From Theobroma cacao (taxonomy: Eukaryota > Streptophyta > Magnoliopsida > Malvales > Malvaceae), in the NCBI RefSeq assembly GCF_000208745.1, contig NC_030850.1, positions 32,790,599 through 32,854,598 on the forward strand: a stretch of 64,000 nt of DNA, written 5' to 3'. Below, piece by piece: positions 1 to 10,770 of the stretch; the stretch's first letter is position 1; every line of letters begins with the position of its first letter. The position numbers were made by a program, and so were the translations under genes. A model generated the notes under the pieces. It saw only the letters and a list, made by a program, of their open reading frames with translations, made no database searches and was not told the origin of the DNA.

Positions 1-446
1 TTTAACGATGGCGCTATGATTTTTTTAATGTTTTCTTGTTGATTTGTTTTCTTCTATACAGTGTTTAAGACTGTTCTCTCTCGGATTATGTGGTTAATAT
101 TGATGGGGTTGCCTTGCTTTCATCACAAATTTAAGTGGAATTTGTTGAATATGCTGTCATTTTGAAAACCAAGAAAAAGGTTGTCTCGTCTATGTCATTA
201 AGCTCCAAGCTCCAAGCTCTAAGATCTTAGCCTTTGCTCTTCCATAGCTCCTCTTGATGGGTTCATTACGTCTCTCTCAGTTTCTTGAATCTCATTTCAT
301 CACTTTATTTTCTTGAAGACAATCTCCCCATGTTTTAATCTGTTAACAATTTGGAAACCAAATCGGACTTTAATGCTAAAGTGCTTATAAGTGCAGGGTT
401 AAGATTATCCTGGCAGTATCTGATGAACTTTTTTACAGATACATTC
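1..446 (+). other. 5' untranslated region and intron of the HAD hydrolase gene
   Basis: No coding frame is seen here. A polypyrimidine stretch ending in TTTTTTACAG at 429-438 looks like a 3' splice site, and the first in-frame ATG of the following gene lies eight bases beyond it. The segment is therefore probably a 5'UTR intron, with the transcription start outside the window. Confidence 0.5.
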
Positions 447-2030
447 ATGAAGATGGACGCTGTTGGGAGAGCCACTGGAACTAAATATGAATGCTTGCTC
501 TTTGGTATGTTATAGCACGATTAATCTCTCCATTAAGAACAGAATCATGTGATATATCTAGCTGCTTTTGCTCAACCCTCCCCTGTTTTAAGGCATCTAG
601 AATTATTTCTGATTTATGAGGTTTCAATTATGATTTACAGACATGGATGATACTCTATACCCCTTAAGCACAGGTGTCAACTTGGCTTGCCGCAAGAACA
701 TAGAAGGTATGACCCTAAAAAGCAAACATGATTACTTCAGATTTTTTTTTGGGCCATAATCATGTTATAAGCAATTTGACTTGTTTTAATTGCAGAATTT
801 ATGCTGCAATACGTGAATATTGAAGAAAGTGAAGTACCAAGAATGTGCTTGGAATTATACAGGGAATATGGAACAACAATGGCTGGTTTAAAGGTGAATG
901 AGAGTTTATCTTGCCCTAAATTCCCTGCTCCTGTTAGTTTATTATTTTTGGGTCCCCGTTTCTGACAAAAATATGCATCTGAAAAGTTGAGTTACAAATG
1001 CCCACTTTCAGGCTCTTGGTTATGAATTTGACAACGACGAGTTTCACGCGTATGTTCATGGAAGATTGCCATACGAAACACTGAGGCCTGATCCGGTGTT
1101 AAGAAACCTTCTGCTTTCCATGCCCCAGCGGAAAATAGTAAGTGAAGACTGTGAAGTTGAATTCCTTCTAGCTGATCGAAATAAAGTTCACTAAAAAACA
1201 TACTGCATCTTGGCTGTTCTAAGATGTCTCGTGATGCTTTCAGATCTTCACGAATGCTGATAAGGCACATGCAAGTCAAGTTCTTAAAAGGTTGGGCTTG
1301 GAAGATTGCTTTGAAGGAATCATCTGCTTTGAAACTCTTAACCCTCCTCTTGAACCAGCTGATTTCATGGATGCGCTGGATGATAATCAAGTTCTGGCAG
1401 GAGCAGACCTAGAGCCCAACACCGCTGACAGAACTGATGCCAGCTGTGTCAATTCCAACTCACCAATTCTCTGTAAACCCTCACTGGAAGCTTTTGAAGC
1501 TGCCATTCGGATTGCGAATGTCAATCCAAAGAAAACGGTAAAGACTCAATCCTTCTTGAATTTGTACAAATTTTGGCCTCTACCCCTTTTAAAACTATGT
1601 AAATGATTCATGGATTCCCCATCATTTTTTTATTTTTTCAGATTTTCTTTGATGATAGTGCTCGAAACATCGGGAGTGGAAAAGCAGCAGGGCTTCACAC
1701 AGTTATAGTAAGCTGCCTTTCGTTTTTGTATGGCATTCACAGCATCTAAAAACCTGCCGGAACAATTAGCTTGAATGGCTAAACATAAACAAGCAAAAGC
1801 ATAAAGCATTGGTTCTATTTGCTACCATTAACACTCAGCGTTCAGTTTTAGCTAACATTGGAGAATACTGATGGCAGGTGGGGAGCTCGGTACTGGTGCC
1901 TGGTGCAGACTATGCCTTGAGTAGCATCCACAATATCAAAGAAGCAATACCTGAGATATGCGAAGGTGAAGAGGAGCAGATGGAGCAAGTTATCCAATCT
2001 GCTGCAGTTGAAACTGTCGTCCTTGCATAG
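447..2030 (+). CDS. HAD-superfamily hydrolase, pyrimidine 5'-nucleotidase-like
   Basis: Seven coding exons: 447-504, 641-706, 796-893, 1012-1137, 1244-1537, 1642-1707 and 1878-2030. They join in frame to give 286 residues. All HAD motifs are visible: motif I FDMDDTLYPL (both catalytic Asp residues present), motif II IFTNADK, the motif III Lys in CKPSLEAF, and motif IV IFFDDSARNI. This arrangement, with DDTLYP and the helical cap, is that of the yeast Sdt1/Phm8 type of pyrimidine 5'-nucleotidase and its plant relatives, which dephosphorylate small nucleotides or related phosphomonoesters. The actual plant substrate is not shown by sequence. No targeting signal is obvious, so a cytosolic location is inferred. 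The 3' end converges on the cyclophilin gene, with stop codons about 390 bp apart. The family call is firm; the substrate is uncertain. Confidence 0.9.
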
Positions 2031-2421
2031 AAAGTTGAAAATTCCTGGTTTTGAAGGGAGGCTATCCTTGTTATATTATGTACATGGGAAGTATTCATGT
2101 TAAGCTTACTATATAAATGACCGAAGCTCTGTAATATCCACATGTACTTAGAATGTAAGATATGTATCTTTATGATTCATGTACTTAACTAAATTTATGG
2201 CAATGAAGGCAATGGAGAGAAATAGATTGAAATTAATAAAATAAGATGCTACATTAAGAGAAGAATTTTCATGGGATCTGCAAGCTTTATTGCCCTAAAA
2301 AATGAGAATCACAATAGCAAACCCCTGCCAAGAGCTTACAGAGTATCATCCAAAATTCTCTCAGCTACAATGAATGCTGATTCTTATACATGATTTTCAT
2401 GCTTGTTACATGAACAGCATA

Positions 2422-4281
2422 TCAGCCGTCCAGTGGTAGCTCCCCACAGTTAACAATTCTGCAGGGCACCCGAGGGCTGTCTGACCTGCTTGTCTCTTGA
2501 GATTCTAGTTTGCGCACAACATCCATTCCATCAACAACATGTCCAAAAACAACATGTCGATTGTCCAGCCATGGAGTCTGTAAAACACAAAAACACAACA
2601 TTACATGTAAAGTTTGAACCAAATAACCAACTTAAGCTAACAAAATTGTGTGTATGAATATTTAAGCTCTCCAAGAATAAAAAGTAGCACTCGAGCATTT
2701 GGCTCATTGATTGGTACATGATTCCCTGCCTAGAGAGAAGGATTTGAATTCCCCTTCCCTCAATTAAAAAAAAAAAAGTAAGTGATTTGGGCAGCATGAT
2801 TGATTAGCAAGACATATCAGCAGCGCACAGTCAGCATTAAGCTATAAGCAGATAATGCACACATAAGTCAGAATCCAATCCAAAAGGTTATACTAATAAG
2901 ATATAATCCCAATCACAGAGCAAGAGTAGTTCTAGTAGACGTTCATACCTTTTTGGTTATCAAAAATGACCATAAAAGCACAACTTCCAACAAATATAAT
3001 GGATTTCAAATTGGAATAGTGCAACCAGATACATCATCTACAAAAAAGAATAAGGCAGCCGCAGCTAGATCACCTTTACAGTGCAAATGAAGAATTGGCT
3101 CCCATTGGTATCAGGACCTGCATTGGCCATGCTTAATACTCCAGGTCCAACATGCTTCACTGCAGCCAACAACCTCAAATATCAGTACACTCTAGCACTC
3201 ATTACGATATCCCATAACCTAACAGCCCCAATATAAACTCCAAAATTTTTGAACAAAAAGATGCGAAGTGCATAATTTTTGCACGCTCTTTATTATTACA
3301 GCACAACTTACAGTCAAAATTCTCATCTTCAAACCTGGACCCATAAATACTTCGTCCTCCAGTTCCCTGCAGCCAGAAAATGAACCAGTTTTCTGCTTAG
3401 CAATGAGAAGTATTTTTAAAAGGTATATACCTTTAGAAAGTATTGAGACGAAAGCAAGAGAGAGTTTACATTTCCGTTTGTAAAATCACCTCCCTGGATC
3501 ATGAAATCTTTAATAATTCGATGGAAGGAACATCCTTTGTAACCATACCCTTTCTCTCCTGCAACAACAACATCAACAAAAAATATGTTGATCTAATGAA
3601 CATAGTTCCGGGAAGATAAGAATAAAACTGGTTTGAAAGAGTGAATATAGAAGTCTAGGCATAGCTTGCCTGTGCAGAGGGCACGGAAGTTCTCAACAGT
3701 TCTTGGAACAACATCCCCAAAAAGGCCCATCACAATTCTACCAACAGGTTCACCTCCAACTTCAACATCAAAGAAGCACTTGGTTGTCACTTTTGATTGC
3801 AACGCTACTTCCTAAATTAAATCCAAACATGTGTAAGAAGCTGAACAGTGAACACTGAACCAAATGTAAACCAACAGAGCTCAAATTGCACATTTCAGAT
3901 GTATTACTTTTCCATTTTACAGAAACTAATGATAAAGTACTTACATTTGCGATCGAGTTGCAAACCATTCTCCGGTATTTAAAGGAAGGAGATTTAGAAA
4001 GTTGGGTAACAGGGAAACATGTTGAATAGTTTAATTTCGATGTTAAGGCTCTTCCAGGCGAGATCAAAGTTTGACTCTGGGAGTAACCTGACCGCGAATT
4101 TATCATAAGCGGCCTATGCACGTTTGAAATATCTTGACCCTGTAGGAATGAAAGGAAAATGCAGGACAAGTCAAACACTTCAATGGGAGAAAATCGAAGT
4201 AGGAAAAACTTTCCCAGCAAAACTGACCTGGAAAGTTAGGCGAGGGATATGGACCATCTGCAATGAGAAGCCGCAGGCCAT
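2422..4281 (-). CDS. CYP20-3: Chloroplast stromal cyclophilin, CYP20-3/ROC4-like
   Basis: Seven exons in minus-strand order: 4228-4281, 3945-4139, 3670-3811, 3470-3558, 3312-3366, 3074-3159 and 2422-2577, giving 258 residues. About 80 N-terminal residues rich in Ser, Thr and basic residues form a likely chloroplast transit peptide. The cyclophilin (peptidyl-prolyl cis-trans isomerase) domain follows, from [14 protein letters not shown] to the end. Active-site signatures [30 protein letters not shown] and the Trp in [11 protein letters not shown] are intact. The C-terminal CGELPLDG and the overall similarity recall Arabidopsis CYP20-3 (ROC4), a stromal isomerase linked to serine acetyltransferase folding and oxylipin/redox signalling. 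Intron 3 uses a GC donor (ACAG|GCAAGC). The intron between the last two exons carries a SINE-like insert near 2690-2780. Assignment to CYP20-3 rather than another plastid cyclophilin rests on remembered similarity. Confidence 0.9.
2687..2777 (+). mobile_element. Short tRNA-derived SINE-like element in a cyclophilin intron
   Basis: A sequence resembling a pol III A box (TGGCTCATTGATTGG, 2699-2713) is followed about 35 bp on by a B-box-like GGATTTGAATTCC and a tail of twelve A residues. The same body recurs near 52747-52835. Short AAAAAGTA words on both sides (2679-2686 and 2773-2780) may be target-site duplications, but they overlap the A tail, so this is weak evidence. Confidence 0.5.
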
Positions 4282-5677
4282 TTTACTGTGGTTGAATGGT
4301 GAAAAGAGTCCTCTGATATTGGGGCGTCTAGTAAGAAAAGAAAGTGTATTTCGATAAGGCTGTCACTCTCTCTCCCTCGGTCTCGAGTGCAGAAACAGAG
4401 AGATATACAGTCTGGTGGTTGGGAATGGGTTGGTATTGTGGTTAACGCGCGGCTCGATTTCCACATCGTTTTCACCGGCGCGATTCTCAAAATATCCGCC
4501 TCACGGCCCACACCCAGCTTCATTTTTCTTGGTTTTGGGCTGGGCCCATGAGCTCTTACAAAAAAATAAAAGGCCTCAATCTAAGAGATATAAGGCCTTT
4601 TATTTATATATTCAAATGTACCGCTGATTATGTTATATATTGTGGCACTATATTTTATATATATATAAATAAAATATGAAATTAATATATATTAATAAAG
4701 ATAATTATTTAAAAATAAAAGATGAATCAAAATATCATTTACAAATTACATTGTAATGTGTAAAGATAAATTTTTAAAAATGAAAAGATATTGTGATAAT
4801 GCATCAAACTTATTCAAAATGAACTTGTTTATCAAACTTGCACTTGTTTGATCCTTTGCAGTGCTATCATGTGTAGACAATATTCTTACTAACAGATCTA
4901 TATAATGCATTGTTAAGATTTTTTTTTGTTACTTCATGCATTGTAATAAAAAAAGTGATAAAAATTGTAAATATAATTAGTAAAAAAAATTAAATATTAA
5001 GAAAAATAAAAACAAAAAAAATTAAAAAGAGAGAAAAAAGAAAAACTAACAAAAAATTCAATCTCAATTTTNAGAGAGAAAAAAGAAAAACTACAAAAAA
5101 TTCAATCTCAATTTTTTCCCAATTAAAAATTAAACTAAGAAAACCGCCCATTCTTTTTGCTCAATTTTTCCTTTTGTTTTTTTTTTTTCTGTTTTTCCTC
5201 CTCCATCGCCCTCTCAACCCAGACTTACCTTTCTCTCAGATACGTTATCATCTCCTTCCCCTTCTTTTACCCTTTTCCTTACCTTTCCTTTTTTTTATCA
5301 AATCTGATTATTTCACCTAATTTTTTTTCAAATTTTTTCTTTTTCTTATTCTTCTTTCTTTTTCTACCTTTATCCTTATTATTTTCTACCCTTTACACCT
5401 CAACCAAAACCACTTTGACCCCCAACCCTTCATATGTTAACTTTTTTATTTTCTTTAATTCTTTTATCTAATTAAGTATTATTATACATAGATTTTTACT
5501 TTCTTATATTAATAAATTTTCTTCTCAATCAAATTAAATAGATATTTTGAAATCAATTATGGTGTGTCAACTATTTTATTTATATGCTAATATTAAAAAA
5601 ACAATTAAAGAAACTTAAACTATTATAACATTATGCAAAATTAATTGCACATTCAATTCGTTTTTTTAACGTTTTTT
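4282..5677. other. AT-rich intergenic DNA with an assembly join
   Basis: No supported gene. The first 100 bp or so upstream of the cyclophilin ATG are probably its 5'UTR and promoter. The rest is A- and T-rich, with a pyrimidine-rich stretch at 5157-5460 that yields only a low-complexity reading frame. A single 'n' at 5072 lies between two near-identical copies of a 44-bp sequence (5028-5071 and 5073-5116). Confidence 0.7.
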
Positions 5678-6607
5678 TGTTAGAAAAATTTATGAAACAA
5701 ATGAAAATAAAATAAAGTAAGTAAAATAGTAAAAAGTCTGAGGCGTGATATCACTATCCTTACGGATAATTTTCACCTCTTTAGAGTACAAAAATCAATG
5801 CAAAAGGATTGTAATAGTTATCCTCCAAAATTTAATAAACCCTTCCTTATAGCTTGCACAAACTAGTAAGGGATAGTAGGAACAGTAGAAAGATTTTTCT
5901 GAAAAAATAAAACCGAGCAAGAAAGAAAGGAAAACAGAGAAAAAGTGTGCAGAAAAGTTTTAGAGGAGAGTATGCAGAAGAGCTTTAGGGGAGATGAAAG
6001 GCTCTATGTGTGTTGTGACTAAGGCAGGGAGGCTGTATTTAAAGGCAGAGCAAAGAGTTAATGTTAAGAATATCAACATAAAATCAGTACAAAATCAAAA
6101 TAAATCAAGATGCTCAGTCAAATAACGTTTAACAAATATCCAGTTAAACAAAGTTATATCAAGCAACAATTCAGCAAATATTTTGAAAAATAAGACTAAG
6201 TCAGATAAGGTTAAAAAACTTAGTCATTAAGACTATTTCAACTACTACAAGCTGAGAACAAAAGAAAAATAAAGCCCGAGAAATATTCTGAAAAATAAGA
6301 CTAAGTTAAATAAGGTTAAAAGACTTAGTCATTAAGAGTATTTCAACTACTACAGGTTGAGAAGAAAAGAAAAATAAAGCCAAGTTACAAAAGGTTCACT
6401 TGGGCTTAGTCCATGTGTATACTCACGCGCAAGGGGAGAATCTGCATTTTCTCAAAGCTTAACTCAATCTCGTATGCACATGAGTCTACTCCTTTTTCCT
6501 TGCTTGCAACAAGCCCATAATGCGTTTTTATATATAAGGTACTTACCTCTCTTATACCTTAGCAATGTGGGATGTTGAAACTTTATAAAATATACTATTT
6601 TCCAACA
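5678..6607 (-). repeat. 3' LTR of the copia element (930 bp)
   Basis: It aligns along its length with 10040-10770. It is about 200 bp longer, in part because of an internal tandem duplication of about 103 bp (6174-6276 and 6278-6381) that the other LTR has only once. A purine-rich ATGTGGAAGAT lies just inside it on the minus strand, at the position of a polypurine tract. Confidence 0.88.
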
Positions 6608-6899
6608 ATCTTCCACATATTTCATAAGGTTTCATAGGAAGTTTTTGCTGGGCTAAATTTCATTTAAGTGTAATGTACCATGACCAGTGCTTTTTAAGCT
6701 ATGAACCACCTTAAAGAGAATGAAACATAAATCACAGAATTTTGGTAAAGTTTATAACTTATATAAACCAAAAATCCTTTATGTGAAATATAGTTTTCAT
6801 TAATCACATTACACCCCCACAATTTTCGCTGTTCAACGCAATTTTGCGCAAATAGGCCATATGCGTATCTAGTTATTCATAAGTGCTCTAGAGAATTTA

Positions 6900-9800
6900 C
6901 CACAATTCTGATAGAAATTGCCCCACTTCACACTTATATATGTGATTCCATCAAACGTATACTGCAGTATAATACACTATCCATAAGGGATATGGTATTC
7001 ATTAAGAGTTTAACTCAACATCTTCTATATTGCAGTTTTGCACCATTTACATACCATAGGAGGGACAATAATTTTAGTAGTGCATCAATTTATCAACAAA
7101 CAATTTATTATTACTCATGAACCTAATTCATGTGATCTCCAATCATATAGGTTGAGTTACTATTATTTGTTGATTTTCTCAATTAGCTTAATTCTCATTC
7201 CCCTCGATGTATCATTAATCAATTTTCTTCCCAAGGATTTAGTCAAAAAATCGGCTAAATTTAGTTTTGATGTCACATATTTAATGGAAATAATTTCATC
7301 TCTAAGCAACTGTTTTATAACATCATGTCTCAAACGAATATGCCTATTCTTATCATTAAAAGTTTTATTTTATTTCTGAGTAAAACCCTTTGCAACTAAT
7401 TTGGCTTTGTATTTCTCAATAAAATCATCAAGATTAAATTTCTTTTAAAAATCCATTTGCAACTAAATGGTTTGGCTCCAAGTGGTAAATCAATTGATTT
7501 TCAAGTTTGATTTTGTAAAATCTAATCAATCTCATTTTGTATTGCTTTTTTCCAAAATAAACTTTTTTTGAAAGAAATTGCATCAGCATAAGTTAAAGGA
7601 ATATTATTTACAAGATAAGCATAAAAATTATTACCAAAAGAAATTTCTTTCCTTAGTCTTTTACCCCTTCTCAAATCATCATTCTGTTTTTCAAAATAGT
7701 TTTACTAAAAGGTGTATGAAAAATTGTATCAGTTTTTAATGAAAAAATATTCTCAAAAAATTCAACATTTTTTGTTTCAACAATTATATTATTATTAAGA
7801 ACATCACTTTTTAATACAAGAAATCTATATGCAGCATTATGTTCAACATAAACCATAAACATGCATTCGGTTGTCTCAAAGCTAATTTTTCTCTTCTTAA
7901 AATCAGGAAGCATTACTTTAGTAAAACACCTCCACACTTTTAAATATTTTAGGTTAGGAGAATAGTTTTTTCATAATTCATAAGGTGTCCTAGCAGTTTT
8001 CTTATAAGAAATTTTATTTTGAATATAACATACGGATAATAAATTTTCACCCTTATAAATTTTCATGTGCATTAGAACTAACGAGCATAAAGTTTATCAT
8101 TTCTTTGAATGTTCTATTTTCCTTTTAGCTACACCATTTGATTTAAGGGAGTATGGAAGAGTAATTTCATAAATTATTCTTTCATTTTCACAAATATTAT
8201 TAATTGGTATATATTCACCCCCTCTATCTGATTTAACCCTTTTTGTCTTTTTGTTCAGTTAATTTTCTATCTCAGCTTATACTTAATAAACATGTCAAAA
8301 CATTCATCTTTATGCCTAAGTAAATAAACTTTAGAAAATCTAGAATAATCGTCAATAAATGTAACATAGTATTACTTACTACCTCTAGTCATAGTTTGTT
8401 TTAAATATTTTAAGTCAGCATGAATCAAACTTAATAATTCAAATTCTCTATTTACTTAAATACAAGTTTTCTTAGTTGATTTTGTTTCAGTACATATTGC
8501 ACACTTATTAAAGCATCTATTTTTAATACTAGAAATTAAACCTAGTAATTACATTTTCTTAATATGGGGAATGCTAATATCTTCTTAATATAGGGAATGC
8601 TAACCTAGTCTATCATGCCATAAATCAAAATAGTCAATCATGTAAGTAGAAAAACTAGTATTTTCATTCAAAACATTTGAAATGTTAAGTACAAAGAATG
8701 CCTGATTGCAATATTCCTTACCCACAAACACATTATTTTTTGTTATTACGATCTTGTCAAATTCAAATGACACTTTCACCCCAACCTTGGCTAATAAGGC
8801 CACAGAAACTAAGTTTGCCCTTATATTGGGAACATATAAAGCATTATTTAGAGCTAGGGTCTTGCTAGATGTGAGCTTGAGAAAGACTTTCCTTTTGCCA
8901 AGAACTTGAGCAATTCAATAATCATCAAGATATATTATCTCTTCTCCTTCTCCCATTGGGGAATAAGAGATAAAGGCATTTTTATTTGCACAAATATGCC
9001 TAGTAGCACTTGAGTCTACCACCCATTCGTTCACACTGACCACCATATTGACTTGGGAAATGATTGCAGTTATTATATCATCAGATTCATTTGCTTTGAC
9101 CAAGTTTACTTTTGGATTAGTAGGTTTGTCATTTCTTTTTGCTCTCTTCTTGCATTATGCTGCATGATACCCTGGCTTTTCACAAACAAAACAACTACCC
9201 TTCTTTTTGAAGGTGGGATGAGAAGCTTTGGGTTTATAATCATGCTTATGAGGATACCTCTATTGACACTAGGTTCTGCCTTATATCAGATTGGCTTTAG
9301 TTATAACTTCCTTAGCTTTGGAGGCCTTAATCTCCCTCTAAGTTGTGTCTTCAATAATGATGTGCACAATTAAGTCTACAAATGACAATTGTTTTTTCTT
9401 GTGCTTCAGTTGTTGCTTATAGCTATTTTAAGATTCTGGCAACATCTCAATTAGCAACCTAACAACGAACTCTTCTTGCAAGTTGATTTTTTTAGCCTTC
9501 AAATCATCCACCAGCTTGTGATATCCATTGATCCGATTCTTGATGTCCTTGTCATCTATCATCTTTTAGCGATTGAAGTTGCCAATCATGAACTTCTGTT
9601 TTCCAACATCTTTAGCAGTGTATTTGGCAATCATTGACTCCCATATTTACTTTACTTCTTTGTAGATACTGTATATCCAATAGCTTATTAGAAAGTGTGC
9701 TAATGATCTTATGCTTGCATACCTTGTTTGCGTGCATCCATAGTTTCAACATCTTGACATCATCTAGCTTGGAGTCAATTAGCGCAAAAGCCACCTCATA

Positions 9801-10027
9801 AACATCAAGGATTGAAAAACCCTTTCTTGCCATCTTTTGAAGTTTCTGCCATCAAAAACTTTAATTTTGGAAATATCTGGAAATGGTTTGGCATATGAAA
9901 CCAAAGGCATAGGAGGAATGGTCAAAGGAGTTGGAGTCGTGGTGGAAGCATTGACAGTGGTGTTGACAGTAGGGACAAAGGTGGCAGTAAGAACAGTGAC
10001 GGTAAAATTATTAACATGAAAATCCAT
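6900..10027 (-). pseudogene. Copia gag-pol remnants (frameshifted and deleted)
   Basis: In minus-strand order from 10027: a Gag N-terminus beginning MDFHVNN, a Gag segment at 9612-9833, and a CX2CX4HX4C zinc knuckle near 9157-9200 (CFVCEKPGYH, interrupted by a stop before the last Cys). Then come an aspartic protease with the motif VVDSSATRHICAN (about 8990-9030), a pre-integrase LWHDRLG motif at 8600-8630, integrase fragments around 8000-8500, and a C-terminal integrase segment at 7671-7937. Near 7375 the frame jumps from an early RT motif (KLVAKGFTQK) straight to RNase H-end motifs (HIRLRHDVIKQLL, LADFLTKSL), so most of RT/RNase H is missing. Usual plant copia protease reads DSGAT; here it is DSSAT. 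Confidence 0.85.
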
Positions 10028-10039
10028 TATCCTTAAGAT

Positions 10040-10770
10040 TGTTATAAAAATTTACGAAATAAATAAAAATAAATAAACCAAGTAAAATAGTAAGAAATCT
10101 GAGGCATGGCATCACTGTCTTTAAGGATAATTTTTATCCCTTCATAGTACAAAACTCGGTGCAAAAGAACTGTAGTGATTATCCTCCAAGATTCAACAGA
10201 TCCTTTATTATTATTTGCATAAACTAGTAAGGGATAACAGGAACAACAGAAAATTTTTTTTAGAAAAATAAAACCCAGCAAGAAAGGAAAGAAAGTAAAG
10301 AAAGAGTATGTAGAGAAACTTTAAATGAGAGTCTGTAGAGAAGTTTTAGAGGAGATAGAGGCTCGGTGTGTATTGTGACTAAGGTAAGGAGATTGTATTT
10401 ATAGGTAGAACAGAGAGTTAATGTTCATAACATTATATCAAGCAACAGACTCAAGAAATATTCTGGAAAATAAAAATAAGTTAGGTAAGATTAAAAAACT
10501 CAGTTATTAAGACTATTTCAACTACTACAGGTTGATAAGAGAAAAAAAATAAAGTCAAGTTACAAAAGGTTCACTTGGACCTAGCCCATGTGCAGGGGAA
10601 AATCTACATTTTCTCAAAGCTTGGCCCAATTTCATGTGTGTGAGTGCCCACTCATTTTTCCTTACTTACAACAAACTCATAATGAGTTTTTATAGATAAG
10701 ACATTTACCTCTCTTGTATCTTAACAATGTGGGATGTTGAAACCTTATTAAATACGTTATTTTTCCAACA
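10040..10770 (-). repeat. 5' LTR of the copia element (731 bp)
   Basis: Direct repeat of 5678-6607 in the same orientation. On the minus strand it begins TGTTGGAAAAATAACG and ends TTTATAACA. The Gag ATG follows only about 12 bases after the LTR end, and no canonical TGGTATCAGAGC primer-binding site is present there. Confidence 0.88.

Larger units (their letters stand above)
5678..10770 (-). mobile_element. Decayed Ty1/copia-type LTR retrotransposon
   Basis: Two related LTRs, 5678-6607 and 10040-10770, bound about 3.4 kb of internal sequence. On the minus strand each LTR starts TGTTGGAAA and ends TAACA. The flanking bases are T runs on both sides, consistent with but not proof of a TTTTT target-site duplication. 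Read on the minus strand, the inside holds broken copia gag, zinc knuckle, protease, integrase and the extreme ends of reverse transcriptase/RNase H. It has many stops and a large internal deletion, so the copy cannot be autonomous. Confidence 0.9.

Noticed and set aside
5157..5471. 104-codon Phe/Ser/Leu-rich frame
   Set aside because: Made of T/C tracts; low-complexity, no domain, next to an assembly join.
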